64,000 nt of DNA from Planktosalinus sp963977065 (lineage in GTDB: Bacteria; Bacteroidota; Bacteroidia; Flavobacteriales; Flavobacteriaceae), in NCBI GenBank assembly GCA_963977065.1, contig CAXBNF010000001.1, forward strand, positions 310,001 to 374,000. The letters are read 5' to 3'. A program made the position numbers and the translations under genes. Every line of letters begins with the position of its first letter. The stretch's first letter is position 1. Below, one piece after another: positions 16,401 to 24,192 of the stretch. The notes beneath the pieces are model-generated. The model did not search any database, was not told where the DNA came from, and worked only from the letters and a program-made list of their open reading frames with translations.

Positions 16401-19027
16401 GAGCAGGAGCCGGTGGTGATGCTGAAAGCGCTAAAATGCTAGTCTTCTCAGCTGATAAAGAAAAATACAATGTGGGCGAAACAGCCACAATTACATTCCC
16501 TTCCGGAAGTGAAGGGCGTGCTTTGATTAGCATCGAAAATGGAACCGAAGTACTGGGAACACAATGGATTGAAACCAAAAAAGGTGAAACTCAAGCAACC
16601 ATCGCCATCACCAAAGAAATGGCGCCCAATATATATGTGAACATCTCCTTATTGCAACCCCATGAACAAACATCTAATGATTTGCCCATAAGACTTTATG
16701 GAGTTATTCCACTTCTGGTAGAGGACCCAACAACCATTTTACAACCACAACTCGAACTTCCCGATGTGCTTAAACCGGAAGAAAAGTTTACAGTTAAAGT
16801 TTCAGAGAAAAACAAAAAACCAATGACTTATACCCTTGCCTTTGTCGATGAGGGGCTATTGGATCTTACACGTTTTAGAACTCCGGCTATTCACGAGGCT
16901 TTTTATACCCGTGAAGCTTTAGGCGTAAGAACTTTTGATATGTATGACTATGTGATTGGCGCTTATTCAGGTAGTGTTGAAAATATTTATGCCGTGGGTG
17001 GTGGTGATGAAGCTGCAGGAGCTAAAAACCGAAAAGCAGACCGATTTAAACCGGTAGTCATGTATTTAGGCCCCTTTACGCTCAAAGCCGGTGAAAAAGT
17101 CACACACAATCTAACGATGCCCAATTATGTGGGATCAGTACGCACAATGGTCGTAGCTGCCGACAATAAAAATGCGGCTTATGGCAACGCTGAAAAAGCA
17201 ACCCCTGTAAGAAAACCCTTGATGGTACTGGCTTCACTACCCAGAAAACTGTCTCCGGGAGAAAAAGTAACTCTCCCCGTAACCGTTTTTGCAATGGAAT
17301 CCAAAGTGAAAAATGTCTCTGTAAATGTTTCAACTTCAGCAGGTTTAAAACCCCTTAACGGAAACAACAAATCTATATCCTTCCGCAATGTGGGGGAACA
17401 AATTGTCAATTTTGAATATGAAGTTTTACCAACCCCGGGAATACAAACTATTGAAATTTCAGCAAGCGGCGGTGGGGAAAGGGCCAATTATAAAGTTGAA
17501 ATTGATGTGGAAAACCCCAATCCCATCACACAAAGGGTAAGTGATTTTACCCTTGAACCCAATACTGAACAAAACATCACCTTCTCCACCTTTGGAGTGG
17601 CGGGAAGTAACGAAGCTTATCTGGAATTTTCCACGCTGCCCCCTATGGATTTTACCAAAAGGATGGAATATCTAATTCAGTATCCTCATGGCTGTGTTGA
17701 GCAAACCACATCTGCGGCATTTCCACAACTCTATCTGGCAGATGTTTTTGATATAACATTGGACAGAAAACAAAAAATTCAGCGCAATATCGAGGTTGCC
17801 ATCAGAAGATTAAACACGTATCAAAGTGCCGGCGGCGGGATAAGTTACTGGCCGGGCGAGCGCGAGGCAGATGAATGGAGCACAAACTTTGTGGGGCATT
17901 TTATGCTGGAGGCCAAAAGCAAAGGCTATGCACTACCTGTAACTTTTATAAGTAACTGGTTGAGATTCCAACAAAATGCAGCGAGACAATGGCGACCCAA
18001 TGTAAGAGCATACAATACAGAGCTCACCCAGGCATACAGGCTTTATACACTAGCACTTGCAGGTCAACCGGAATTGGCAGCTATGAACCGCTTACGCGAA
18101 ACAAACAGCCTTAGCAATGACGCTAAATGGAGATTGGCAGCCGCTTATGCACTCGCAGGTCAGGACCGGGTGGCAAATCAACTTGCACAATCAGCAAATA
18201 TTGATTTTCAACCAAAAAATTATGATTATCACTCTTATGGATCCCCTTTCAGGAACAGGGCTATGGCATTGGAAACTTTGGTATTGATCAATGATGCCAA
18301 ACAAAGGGAGCTTTCACTCTCCATTGCCAGAGACCTTTCTTCATCAAGATGGTACAGCACTCAGGAAACTTCATTTGCATTGATGGCTCTGGCAAAAATG
18401 GTTTCCAAAAACGGAGGCAAAGCGCTTGAAGTGAGCTATATCCAAAACGGAAAATCCCAAAACATAAAAACCCATCAAGCGGTTGCACAACGTGAAATTG
18501 GCTTTACAATGGGAGAAAATGAACTGACCCTGAAAAACACAAAAGACAATGTGGTTTATGTAAGGCTCATCCAGTCTGGCAAGCTTCCTGTGGGTGATGA
18601 ACTCGCTGAACGCAGAAACCTCAATGTGGTCACAAACTATTTTGATGGTGAAGGCAAAAGAATGGATATAAGCTCCCTGCGACAAGGCACAGAAATTACA
18701 GCACAGATTCGCATTGAAAACACCTCCAATGATTTTGTAGATAATGTAGCCCTTTCGCAATTATTCCCTGGCGGTTGGGAAATTGTCAATACCAGTTTTA
18801 CAGAATTGGGTGGCGGTGCCTCAGGAAATGCAAGATATACAGATATACGTGATGACCGGGTTCATTTTTATTTTGATTTAAATCGAAAAGAAACCAAAAC
18901 CTTTACCGTAAAACTCAATGCTTCTTATCTGGGGAGTTACTACCTTCCGGGTTCACAGGCCGAAGCCATGTATGACAATAATTACTTGGCCAGAAACAAA
19001 GGGCAGTGGATTAAGGTGGAGCAATAA
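13466..19027 (+). CDS. Bacterial alpha-2-macroglobulin lipoprotein
   Basis: A very large (1853-residue) periplasmic A2M. The ATG at 13466 gives a lipoprotein signal with Cys20 (LISCGKK); an in-frame start 33 nt upstream would bury it. Macroglobulin repeats fill the N-terminal half, with MG2-like YTERGVYRPGDSIHL near residues 630-645. An acidic, tyrosine-rich insertion lies at about 456-520. The thioester motif is intact: CVEQ with Cys1410, Glu1412 and Gln1413, followed by the alpha/alpha-toroid thioester domain. Such proteins trap proteases at the inner membrane, and the gene abuts pbpC, the classic pairing for envelope repair. Confidence 0.94.
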   Translation: MNTFSKLLVLFSFFSILISCGKKESTTDTDNLYKFREYITQHTTGRISVTDHIRIELAQTLNQFDLTQELPSDYLQISPKTPGKLVIENGKSVVFIPENNLKPDTEFSVTLKLDKFYDDLKKEFRSFTFSFKTISPNFKISIEDLQSYSKDWQYLSATLQSNDVIDPKTLPQLVKASQGKNPLKIAFKDNSSPSKLFHFVIDSIQRFEDDSEIMISWDGKSIQSETKGEAPFTIAGKNNFSVVNVTANFAPNSHLKINFSDPIRENQNFSGLVTIQNKDNLSFEVDGNLLRVYPQERIVGEALVEIFEGITSTDGYKLKKPFSELISFEQLKPALRLVTNGVILPNATSTPFYFEAVNLNAVEVRIIKIFENNVLQYLQNSNLNDNSIYNLNRVGRRIAKKTIELNKGDIPDDGQWKAYGLNLSEYFNADPGAIYRVELSFKKEHTNYNCDAVVTSNEEENYEDDYYYEDFDTEPFSADEEEREQQYWDNRIYRWRTYSYNWEERDNPCHEAYYNEERVLSTNILGSNLGLIVKKGANQSYHFATSNLLTTNPEGGVKISLYNFQQQLITTITTEPDGLILFDSDKNIAFAVAQKDNNYAYAKLDDGNALSLSKFDVSGKQLQKGLKGFIYTERGVYRPGDSIHLSFVLNDLTNPLPKDHPVTLEVSDARGKVVHKTVARQGVNNVFYFPIATEATAPTGNWRATINVGGAEFTETLRIATVKPNRLKINLAFDDEILTVDKPIVGNATISWLHGAPARNLNIEMDATIRSTTTSFKGFPNYIFTDPVRTFEETEIPVLKGKLDEEGKTSINKRLELSKNAPGMLRANFLTKVFEGGGDFSIDVISKDVAPFTHFVGLQSPKARAYGSYFTDENNTFDVATVDEKGIASGNRDLEVKVFKIEWRWWWSRGQDNLSSYENATVHRPVQEFKIKTAANGKTTFNLNITEEESGRYLIRIIDPKSGHATGRVAYFYRNWWSRAGAGGDAESAKMLVFSADKEKYNVGETATITFPSGSEGRALISIENGTEVLGTQWIETKKGETQATIAITKEMAPNIYVNISLLQPHEQTSNDLPIRLYGVIPLLVEDPTTILQPQLELPDVLKPEEKFTVKVSEKNKKPMTYTLAFVDEGLLDLTRFRTPAIHEAFYTREALGVRTFDMYDYVIGAYSGSVENIYAVGGGDEAAGAKNRKADRFKPVVMYLGPFTLKAGEKVTHNLTMPNYVGSVRTMVVAADNKNAAYGNAEKATPVRKPLMVLASLPRKLSPGEKVTLPVTVFAMESKVKNVSVNVSTSAGLKPLNGNNKSISFRNVGEQIVNFEYEVLPTPGIQTIEISASGGGERANYKVEIDVENPNPITQRVSDFTLEPNTEQNITFSTFGVAGSNEAYLEFSTLPPMDFTKRMEYLIQYPHGCVEQTTSAAFPQLYLADVFDITLDRKQKIQRNIEVAIRRLNTYQSAGGGISYWPGEREADEWSTNFVGHFMLEAKSKGYALPVTFISNWLRFQQNAARQWRPNVRAYNTELTQAYRLYTLALAGQPELAAMNRLRETNSLSNDAKWRLAAAYALAGQDRVANQLAQSANIDFQPKNYDYHSYGSPFRNRAMALETLVLINDAKQRELSLSIARDLSSSRWYSTQETSFALMALAKMVSKNGGKALEVSYIQNGKSQNIKTHQAVAQREIGFTMGENELTLKNTKDNVVYVRLIQSGKLPVGDELAERRNLNVVTNYFDGEGKRMDISSLRQGTEITAQIRIENTSNDFVDNVALSQLFPGGWEIVNTSFTELGGGASGNARYTDIRDDRVHFYFDLNRKETKTFTVKLNASYLGSYYLPGSQAEAMYDNNYLARNKGQWIKVEQ

Positions 19028-21397
19028 ATGACTTTTCAAAAAAAGCAAATAAAGACCTTTTTATACCGGCACAAGATTAAACTATCCCTTGGAATTATTC
19101 TTTTCCTGGGATGGCTCTTCTGCCTCCCCAAACCCCTTTTTGACGACCCCACATCAACCGTGGTTGAAAGCCGGGAAGGCCATTTGCTGGGTGCTCGCAT
19201 TGCTGAAGACGGCCAATGGCGGTTTCCTCAAATGGATAGTGTGCCTTTTCGCTTTGCAACCAGTATTCAATATTTTGAAGATGAATACTTTTATCGACAT
19301 CCCGGTTTTAATCCCATTTCTATGGGGAAGGCACTTAAGGAAAATTTATTAACAGACAAAAAGCGGGGAGCAAGCACACTTACACAACAGGTTATCAGGC
19401 TTTCGCGAAAAAATAAACAACGCACCTATTTTGAAAAAGTAATCGAGCTCTTTCAAGCAACTCGTCTGGAAGCCGGCTATAGTAAAAAGGAAATCCTAAA
19501 CTTCTATGCGTCCAATGCTCCCTTTGGCGGAAATGTTGTGGGTCTGGAAACCGCTTCATGGCGCTATTTTGGTGTGCCTGCAAAAGAACTAAGTTGGGGA
19601 CAAAGTGCCGCATTAGCCGTTTTGCCTAATGCCCCGGCACTTATTTTTCCCGGAAAAAATGAGACGCTCTTAAAGCAAAAGAGAGACCGACTCTTAAAAA
19701 AACTTTATGATAAAGAGGTGTTTGATGAACTCACTTACGAAATGTCCATTCTTGAACCCCTCCCCGGGAAACCCTATCCGTTGCCTGATCAAACGCTACA
19801 TTTCACAGAAAAGATGAAGCGAAATCACCCCGGAGAACGAATTCAATCAACCATACAAACAACACTTCAATCACAACTCAACCAGATCACACGAGACCAT
19901 CACTTTCAATTACGTCAAAATCAAATTCACAACCTTTCTATCATCGTGATGGATGTGCACACGCGTGAAATTTTAGGATATGTGGGCAATACACCCACTA
20001 CCGTTGATCATCAAAAATTTGTGGACGTAACAGACAAACCCAGAAGTACAGGAAGTATTTTAAAACCTTTTTTGTTTGCTTCGGCCATGCAATCGGGCGA
20101 ATTGCTCCCTAAAACCCTGGTGGCAGATGTTCCAACCACTATCAACGGGTACAGTCCTGAAAACTTTGAAAAACAATTTAATGGTGCCGTTCCTGCAAGT
20201 ACCGCATTAAGCCGTTCATTGAATGTCCCGGCTGTGAGATTGTTAAAGGATTATGGATTGCAACGATTTTACAACCAGTTGAAGAAAATGAATTTGGGAA
20301 ATATAAATCACCCCGCAGACCATTATGGACTTACACTTATTTTAGGCGGAGCCGAAAGTAGCCTTTATGAAGTGACAAAAGTGTATGCAAACTTAGCCGC
20401 CACTTTAAATCATTTTAATACAAATTCAAGCCAGTATCGTGCTAACGAGTTTAGTAATCCGGTTTTTATTAAAGGCGAGACACAGGACTTTGGAAAGTTA
20501 CAATTTAAACCACCGGTGCTGGGTGCCGGCGCTATTTATAAAACGTTTGAAAGCTTACGCGAAAGCAACCGCCCCAATGCAGATGAAAACTGGAGTTTTT
20601 ATCAAGATGCACGTCCCATCGCCTGGAAAACCGGAACAAGTTTTGGCTTTAAGGATGCTTGGGCAGTGGGTGTAACGCCAGATTACACCATTGGGGTTTG
20701 GGTGGGCAACGCCATAGGGGAAGGGCGACCCGGGCTTACCGGTATTCAAGCGGCGGCTCCAGTTTTGTTTGATGTTTTAAAGGTTTTGCCCATAAATAAA
20801 CTGTGGTTTGATATTCCTTATGATGATTTGATGGAAGAGACCATCTGTTCACAAAGCGGTCACCGAGCAGGTTTGTTTTGTGAACCCACTACTGTGGAAT
20901 GGATTCCAATTCAAGGCGGAAATACTGCGTCGTGTCCTTACCACCTCCAAACAACATTAAATCAAACCGAAAGCTACCGTGTCAATTCTTCATGTTATCC
21001 GTTGGAAAACAGCAAACAAAAGAACTGGTTTAGCTTGCCCCCTTTAATGGAATACTATTATTCGAGGCTTCATCCGCATTACAAAACCTTACCTCCATTT
21101 CACCCTGACTGCATTACAGAAAATGAACAATTAATGGCATTTATTTATCCCAAGAGAAGAGAACAAGTGATGCTTCCCAAAGATTTTGATGAAACTATTA
21201 ATGATGTTATTTTTAAATTGGCACATCGCGATCGGGATGCCATAGTGTATTGGTACTTAGATGAAAAATATATTGGTAAAACCGAGACATTTCATGAGCT
21301 CGCAGTAGTCATTAGTCCCGGGACTTATCTTTTAACCGTTATGGACCACCAAGGGAATAAGATTCAAGAGAAAGTTGAGGTGGTGAAATTTGATTAG
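19028..21397 (+). CDS. pbpC: Penicillin-binding protein 1C
   Basis: A 789-residue bifunctional peptidoglycan synthase. A membrane anchor lies at about 18-33. The GT51 glycosyltransferase domain carries EDEYFYRHPGF and GASTLTQQVIRL. The transpeptidase domain has SILK (Ser343/Lys346), SRSLN and KTGTS (Lys534). The C-terminal BiPBP_C domain ends the protein, as in PBP1C. It starts on the base after the A2M stop, so the two are co-expressed and likely act together in cell-wall repair. Its stop is 6 nt from that of the convergent YCII lipoprotein. Confidence 0.96.
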   Translation: MTFQKKQIKTFLYRHKIKLSLGIILFLGWLFCLPKPLFDDPTSTVVESREGHLLGARIAEDGQWRFPQMDSVPFRFATSIQYFEDEYFYRHPGFNPISMGKALKENLLTDKKRGASTLTQQVIRLSRKNKQRTYFEKVIELFQATRLEAGYSKKEILNFYASNAPFGGNVVGLETASWRYFGVPAKELSWGQSAALAVLPNAPALIFPGKNETLLKQKRDRLLKKLYDKEVFDELTYEMSILEPLPGKPYPLPDQTLHFTEKMKRNHPGERIQSTIQTTLQSQLNQITRDHHFQLRQNQIHNLSIIVMDVHTREILGYVGNTPTTVDHQKFVDVTDKPRSTGSILKPFLFASAMQSGELLPKTLVADVPTTINGYSPENFEKQFNGAVPASTALSRSLNVPAVRLLKDYGLQRFYNQLKKMNLGNINHPADHYGLTLILGGAESSLYEVTKVYANLAATLNHFNTNSSQYRANEFSNPVFIKGETQDFGKLQFKPPVLGAGAIYKTFESLRESNRPNADENWSFYQDARPIAWKTGTSFGFKDAWAVGVTPDYTIGVWVGNAIGEGRPGLTGIQAAAPVLFDVLKVLPINKLWFDIPYDDLMEETICSQSGHRAGLFCEPTTVEWIPIQGGNTASCPYHLQTTLNQTESYRVNSSCYPLENSKQKNWFSLPPLMEYYYSRLHPHYKTLPPFHPDCITENEQLMAFIYPKRREQVMLPKDFDETINDVIFKLAHRDRDAIVYWYLDEKYIGKTETFHELAVVISPGTYLLTVMDHQGNKIQEKVEVVKFD

Positions 21398-21403
21398 CAA
21401 TAC

Positions 21404-21892
21404 TTATCTTAAACTAACTCCTTTTGCTGCCCACCAAGGCTTCACTTCTACAGCCAACCTTCCGGCTTTCACCATAGGATCCAATTTTGCCAGACTATCT
21501 GCCATTCTTAATGTGGGAACATTATAGATAGTTATACCCCTAAGGTCTCTATCATCTCCAAACGGGCCTGAAATATCTGCAAAACCTTCAGCATACATTC
21601 TGCCCAAGTGTGCCATATGGAGTTGTTGCAGGCTATCTGCTTCTTCTTTGGACTGGTTACGGTTTTCTCCCCGTCTTAGAAATGCGATATAATATTGTTG
21701 CATTATTACGGTGTCCCGCGTTGCTTCATCCACATAATCAAAGGTTGAAAATCCCTTTTCTGTAAGTTTCTTTTTTAAAGTGGCCATCGATTGTTTTTCT
21801 TCTTCCGGGCAAGGAGTTTCAACAGTTTTTTCAGGGTTTTGGTTACATGAAAAAAGAACGGTGAATGTCAATAAGTAAAATAGTGGTTTCAT
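21404..21892 (-). CDS. YCII-domain lipoprotein
   Basis: A 162-residue predicted lipoprotein (lipobox VLFSC, then NQNPE). The mature part resembles a YCII-related ferredoxin-like fold: QQYYIAFLRRGENR, LQQLHMAHLGRMYAEGFADISGPFGDD, LRGITIYNVPTLRMADSLAKLDPMVKAGRL, the last part typical of YCII proteins. The function of exported YCII proteins is unknown. A perfect 15-bp palindrome lies just upstream of the start. Confidence 0.8.
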   Translation of the reverse strand: MKPLFYLLTFTVLFSCNQNPEKTVETPCPEEEKQSMATLKKKLTEKGFSTFDYVDEATRDTVIMQQYYIAFLRRGENRNQSKEEADSLQQLHMAHLGRMYAEGFADISGPFGDDRDLRGITIYNVPTLRMADSLAKLDPMVKAGRLAVEVKPWWAAKGVSLR

Positions 21893-21905
21893 AAATTTAG
21901 TATTT

Positions 21906-21938
21906 AACCCTCGAAGGGTTCTAAACCCTTCGAGGGTT
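21906..21938. repeat. Perfect 15-bp inverted repeat
   Basis: AACCCTCGAAGGGTT, loop CTA, then its exact reverse complement. It begins 2 nt beyond the CYTH gene stop and ends 14 nt before the YCII lipoprotein ATG, both on the minus strand. No T tract follows, so it is not a simple terminator. It resembles known dispersed palindromes of Bacteroidota genomes. Confidence 0.85.
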
Positions 21939-21940
21939 GA

Positions 21941-22414
21941 TTATTTTTTCCATTTTTTAAAGGGGTTCAAACTCAATTGCGAATTGTAATATTTTACCTC
22001 CCCGGTGACTTCTTTTCCCAGCCAGATCGGTTTTTCAAACAACTCATCTTCTGAATTTAATTCTACTTCTGCAACTATTAATCCCTCATTTTCGCCTGAA
22101 AATTCATCGACTTCAAATATATGTTTGCCCACTTTAATTTCATAACGGGTTTTATCAATGATACCGGGTTCACATAATTCCAATAATTCTTCAGCGTCTG
22201 TAACTGAAATTTCTGCTTCCCATTCACTTCTTATGGTTCCTGATTGGTTTGAGATTCCTTTAACAGTGAGAAAGCCCTGATCTCCTTTGATGCGCACCCG
22301 CACAGTGCGTTCAGGATGTGTATTTAGAAATCCTTGAACAATACGGGTTTGTTTAAAAGCGTCTTTTTTAAAGACATCGGTTATGACTAAAAATTTACGT
22401 TCAATTTCAAGCAT
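21941..22414 (-). CDS. CYTH-domain triphosphatase family protein
   Basis: A 157-residue single CYTH domain. The ExExK signature is EIERK at residues 3-7, followed by charged strands (RTVRVRIKGDQGFLTVKG, RSEWEAEI, KTRYEIKVGKHIFEVDEF). Family members hydrolyse inorganic triphosphate or thiamine triphosphate, or are class IV adenylate cyclases; a small stand-alone bacterial protein most often is a triphosphatase. The ATG at 22414 puts the motif at the extreme N-terminus as in homologues. It overlaps the upstream TIP30-like gene by 8 nt. Confidence 0.9.
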   Translation of the reverse strand: MLEIERKFLVITDVFKKDAFKQTRIVQGFLNTHPERTVRVRIKGDQGFLTVKGISNQSGTIRSEWEAEISVTDAEELLELCEPGIIDKTRYEIKVGKHIFEVDEFSGENEGLIVAEVELNSEDELFEKPIWLGKEVTGEVKYYNSQLSLNPFKKWKK

Positions 22415-23060
22415 TTTCTGCGATTTCTTTGATGGTTTGGTTTTCAACTCTGTTTTTGGAATACCCTTGGTTAGCAAGTATCACCATCGATTTTGCAATC
22501 GTTTCAGGAGAAATGGTGCGGTAGTTTTTTGGGATAATAGGGTTCAGTATTTTGAAAAGAAACTTGGCTATGGATTCGCCAAGGCGTTTTTCGCTCCTGT
22601 TTCCACCGATCAATCCGGGTTGTAAAATGTATGTATTTTTAATATTTAGTTTTAGGATATCGCGTTCCATTTCGCCTTTGGTCTTGTTATAAAACACCTT
22701 GCTCTCTGGGTTTGCCCCCATTGCTGAAACTACAATAAAAGTGTGAATGTTATTTTCCTTGCACAATTTCGCTGCAGCGAAAGGAATGCCATAATCAATT
22801 TTTTTGTAAAGGCTATTGTCAGGTGTTTTTGACTTGGTTGTACCAATACAGCAAAAAACTTCATCGGCTTGGAAGATTTCTTTATGTTTTTCAAGTTCAA
22901 ACAAATCAATGAGATGTTCTTCAAGTTTGGGGTTTGAGATACCCACACTACTTCGGGAAAACACTTTGATTTTTCCATATCGGTCATTCTTCAACAAAAA
23001 GTCAAGTAAATTACCGCCTGTTAATCCTGTGGCTCCTAGAATGATTGCAGTTTTTTTCAT
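22407..23060 (-). CDS. NAD(P)-binding TIP30/HTATIP2-like protein
   Basis: A 217-residue atypical SDR. The dinucleotide motif is GATGLTGG at about residues 9-16; EVFCCIGTTKSKT and the FIVVSAMGANPESKVFYNKTKGEME block match the TIP30/HTATIP2 family. The YxxxK-like pair is Y-NKTK. The start at 23060 is chosen because upstream in-frame sequence lies inside divergent dinB and lacks family similarity. It is translationally coupled to the CYTH gene. Confidence 0.85.
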   Translation of the reverse strand: MKKTAIILGATGLTGGNLLDFLLKNDRYGKIKVFSRSSVGISNPKLEEHLIDLFELEKHKEIFQADEVFCCIGTTKSKTPDNSLYKKIDYGIPFAAAKLCKENNIHTFIVVSAMGANPESKVFYNKTKGEMERDILKLNIKNTYILQPGLIGGNRSEKRLGESIAKFLFKILNPIIPKNYRTISPETIAKSMVILANQGYSKNRVENQTIKEIAENA

Positions 23061-23076
23061 AGACCTAAAATTACAG

Positions 23077-23084
23077 TATTTTTG
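23077..23084 (+). promoter_or_regulatory. -7 box (TATTTTTG) of dinB
   Basis: Matches TAnnTTTG and ends 4 nt before the dinB ATG at 23089, so transcription would start at or within a few bases of the start codon. The divergent intergenic gap is only 28 nt. Confidence 0.45.
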
Positions 23085-23088
23085 TGTG

Positions 23089-24192
23089 ATGCACGACGAA
23101 ATTCCCATCAGAAAAATTATCCATGTGGATATGGATGCCTTTTTTGCTTCTGTAGAGCAACTGGACAACCCGGATTTGAGAGGCAAACCTGTTGCTGTGG
23201 GAGGAAGTTCAGATCGCGGGGTGGTTTCTGCGGCTAGTTATGAAGCAAGGAAGTTTGGTGTGCGCAGTGCAATGTCAAGTATAGTGGCAAAAAAATTATG
23301 TCCTGATCTGATTTTTGTAAAGTCCAACTTTGAGAGGTATAAAGAAGTTTCTAAAAAAATCAGAACTATTTTTTTAGAATATACAGAAAAGGTTGAGCCG
23401 CTTTCATTGGACGAAGCCTATCTCGATGTGACTGAAAATAAAACAGGCAATCCCAGTGCCACGCTTATTGCAAAAGAGATAAGGCAAAAGATTTTTGAAC
23501 AAACAGGTTTGACCGCTTCCGCGGGAATTTCCATCAATAAATTTATCGCCAAAGTGGCGAGTGACATCAATAAGCCCAACGGACAAAAAACCATCGCGCC
23601 TGAAGAAGTGCTCGATTTTCTTGAAAAATTAGATATCAGAAAATTTTATGGGGTGGGGAAAGTGACACAGGAAAAAATGTACAATCTAGGCATTTTCACC
23701 GGAAAGGATTTAAAAAGCAAATCGCTTGAGTATCTCACTGAAACCTTCGGGAAAAGCGGCACTTACTATTATTATGTAGTGCGTGGCATTCACAAAAGCG
23801 AGGTAAAACCCAACCGCATCAGGAAATCGCTGGGCGCCGAACGCACATTTTTTGAAAACATCTCTTCAGAAATATTTATGCTTGAACGCTTAAACGATAT
23901 TGCCGATGAAATTGAGCGCCGGCTAAAAAAATCTAAAGTTGCCGGGAAAACCATTACGCTAAAAATAAAGTACAGCGATTTTACTCTGCAGACACGCAGT
24001 AAAACCCTTCCTTATTTTATTTCAGATAAAGCCTTGATTTTGGAAACCGTCAAAGAGCTTTTGTATCAGGAAAAAACGCATAACTCAGTGCGTTTGTTGG
24101 GGATTTCGCTGTCAAATCTCAATACTGAAAAGAAAACAGCAACCGTTTCCAAAAAGGAAACGGTTGCCGTTCAATTGGAATTTGAGTTTTAA
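23089..24192 (+). CDS. dinB: DNA polymerase IV
   Basis: A 367-residue Y-family translesion polymerase. Catalytic blocks are HVDMDAFFASVEQ near residue 11 and SLDEAYLDVT near 106; the fingers motif with SYEARKFGVRSAM is intact, as are the helix-hairpin-helix and little-finger domains (FYGVGKVTQEKM, RKSLGAERTF). The reading frame extends far upstream, but the ATG at 23089 (MHDEIPIRK) matches the family N-terminus. The last codons contain a perfect 12-bp hairpin that probably terminates pyk from the other strand. The two stops are directly adjacent. Confidence 0.96.
   Translation: MHDEIPIRKIIHVDMDAFFASVEQLDNPDLRGKPVAVGGSSDRGVVSAASYEARKFGVRSAMSSIVAKKLCPDLIFVKSNFERYKEVSKKIRTIFLEYTEKVEPLSLDEAYLDVTENKTGNPSATLIAKEIRQKIFEQTGLTASAGISINKFIAKVASDINKPNGQKTIAPEEVLDFLEKLDIRKFYGVGKVTQEKMYNLGIFTGKDLKSKSLEYLTETFGKSGTYYYYVVRGIHKSEVKPNRIRKSLGAERTFFENISSEIFMLERLNDIADEIERRLKKSKVAGKTITLKIKYSDFTLQTRSKTLPYFISDKALILETVKELLYQEKTHNSVRLLGISLSNLNTEKKTATVSKKETVAVQLEFEF
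24127..24167 (-). terminator. Predicted pyk terminator inside the dinB coding end
   Basis: GCAACCGTTTCC and GGAAACGGTTGC form a perfect 12-bp stem with a 5-base loop. On the minus strand it is followed by TGTTTTCTTTTC, giving an intrinsic-terminator shape 26 nt after the pyk stop. On the plus strand the same bases encode codons near the C-terminus of DinB (TVSKKETVAV). Confidence 0.75.

Noticed and set aside
18371..18760. 129-codon open frame antisense to the alpha-2-macroglobulin gene
   Set aside because: It lies fully inside a real gene, lacks similarity to any family I know, and its composition is that of a reverse-strand shadow. The same applies to frames at 9246-9569, 8081-8434 and 38493-38864.
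22816..23088. N-terminal extension of dinB
   Set aside because: The upstream open frame is antisense to the TIP30-like gene; DinB homologues begin right at MHDEIPIRK with the catalytic block.
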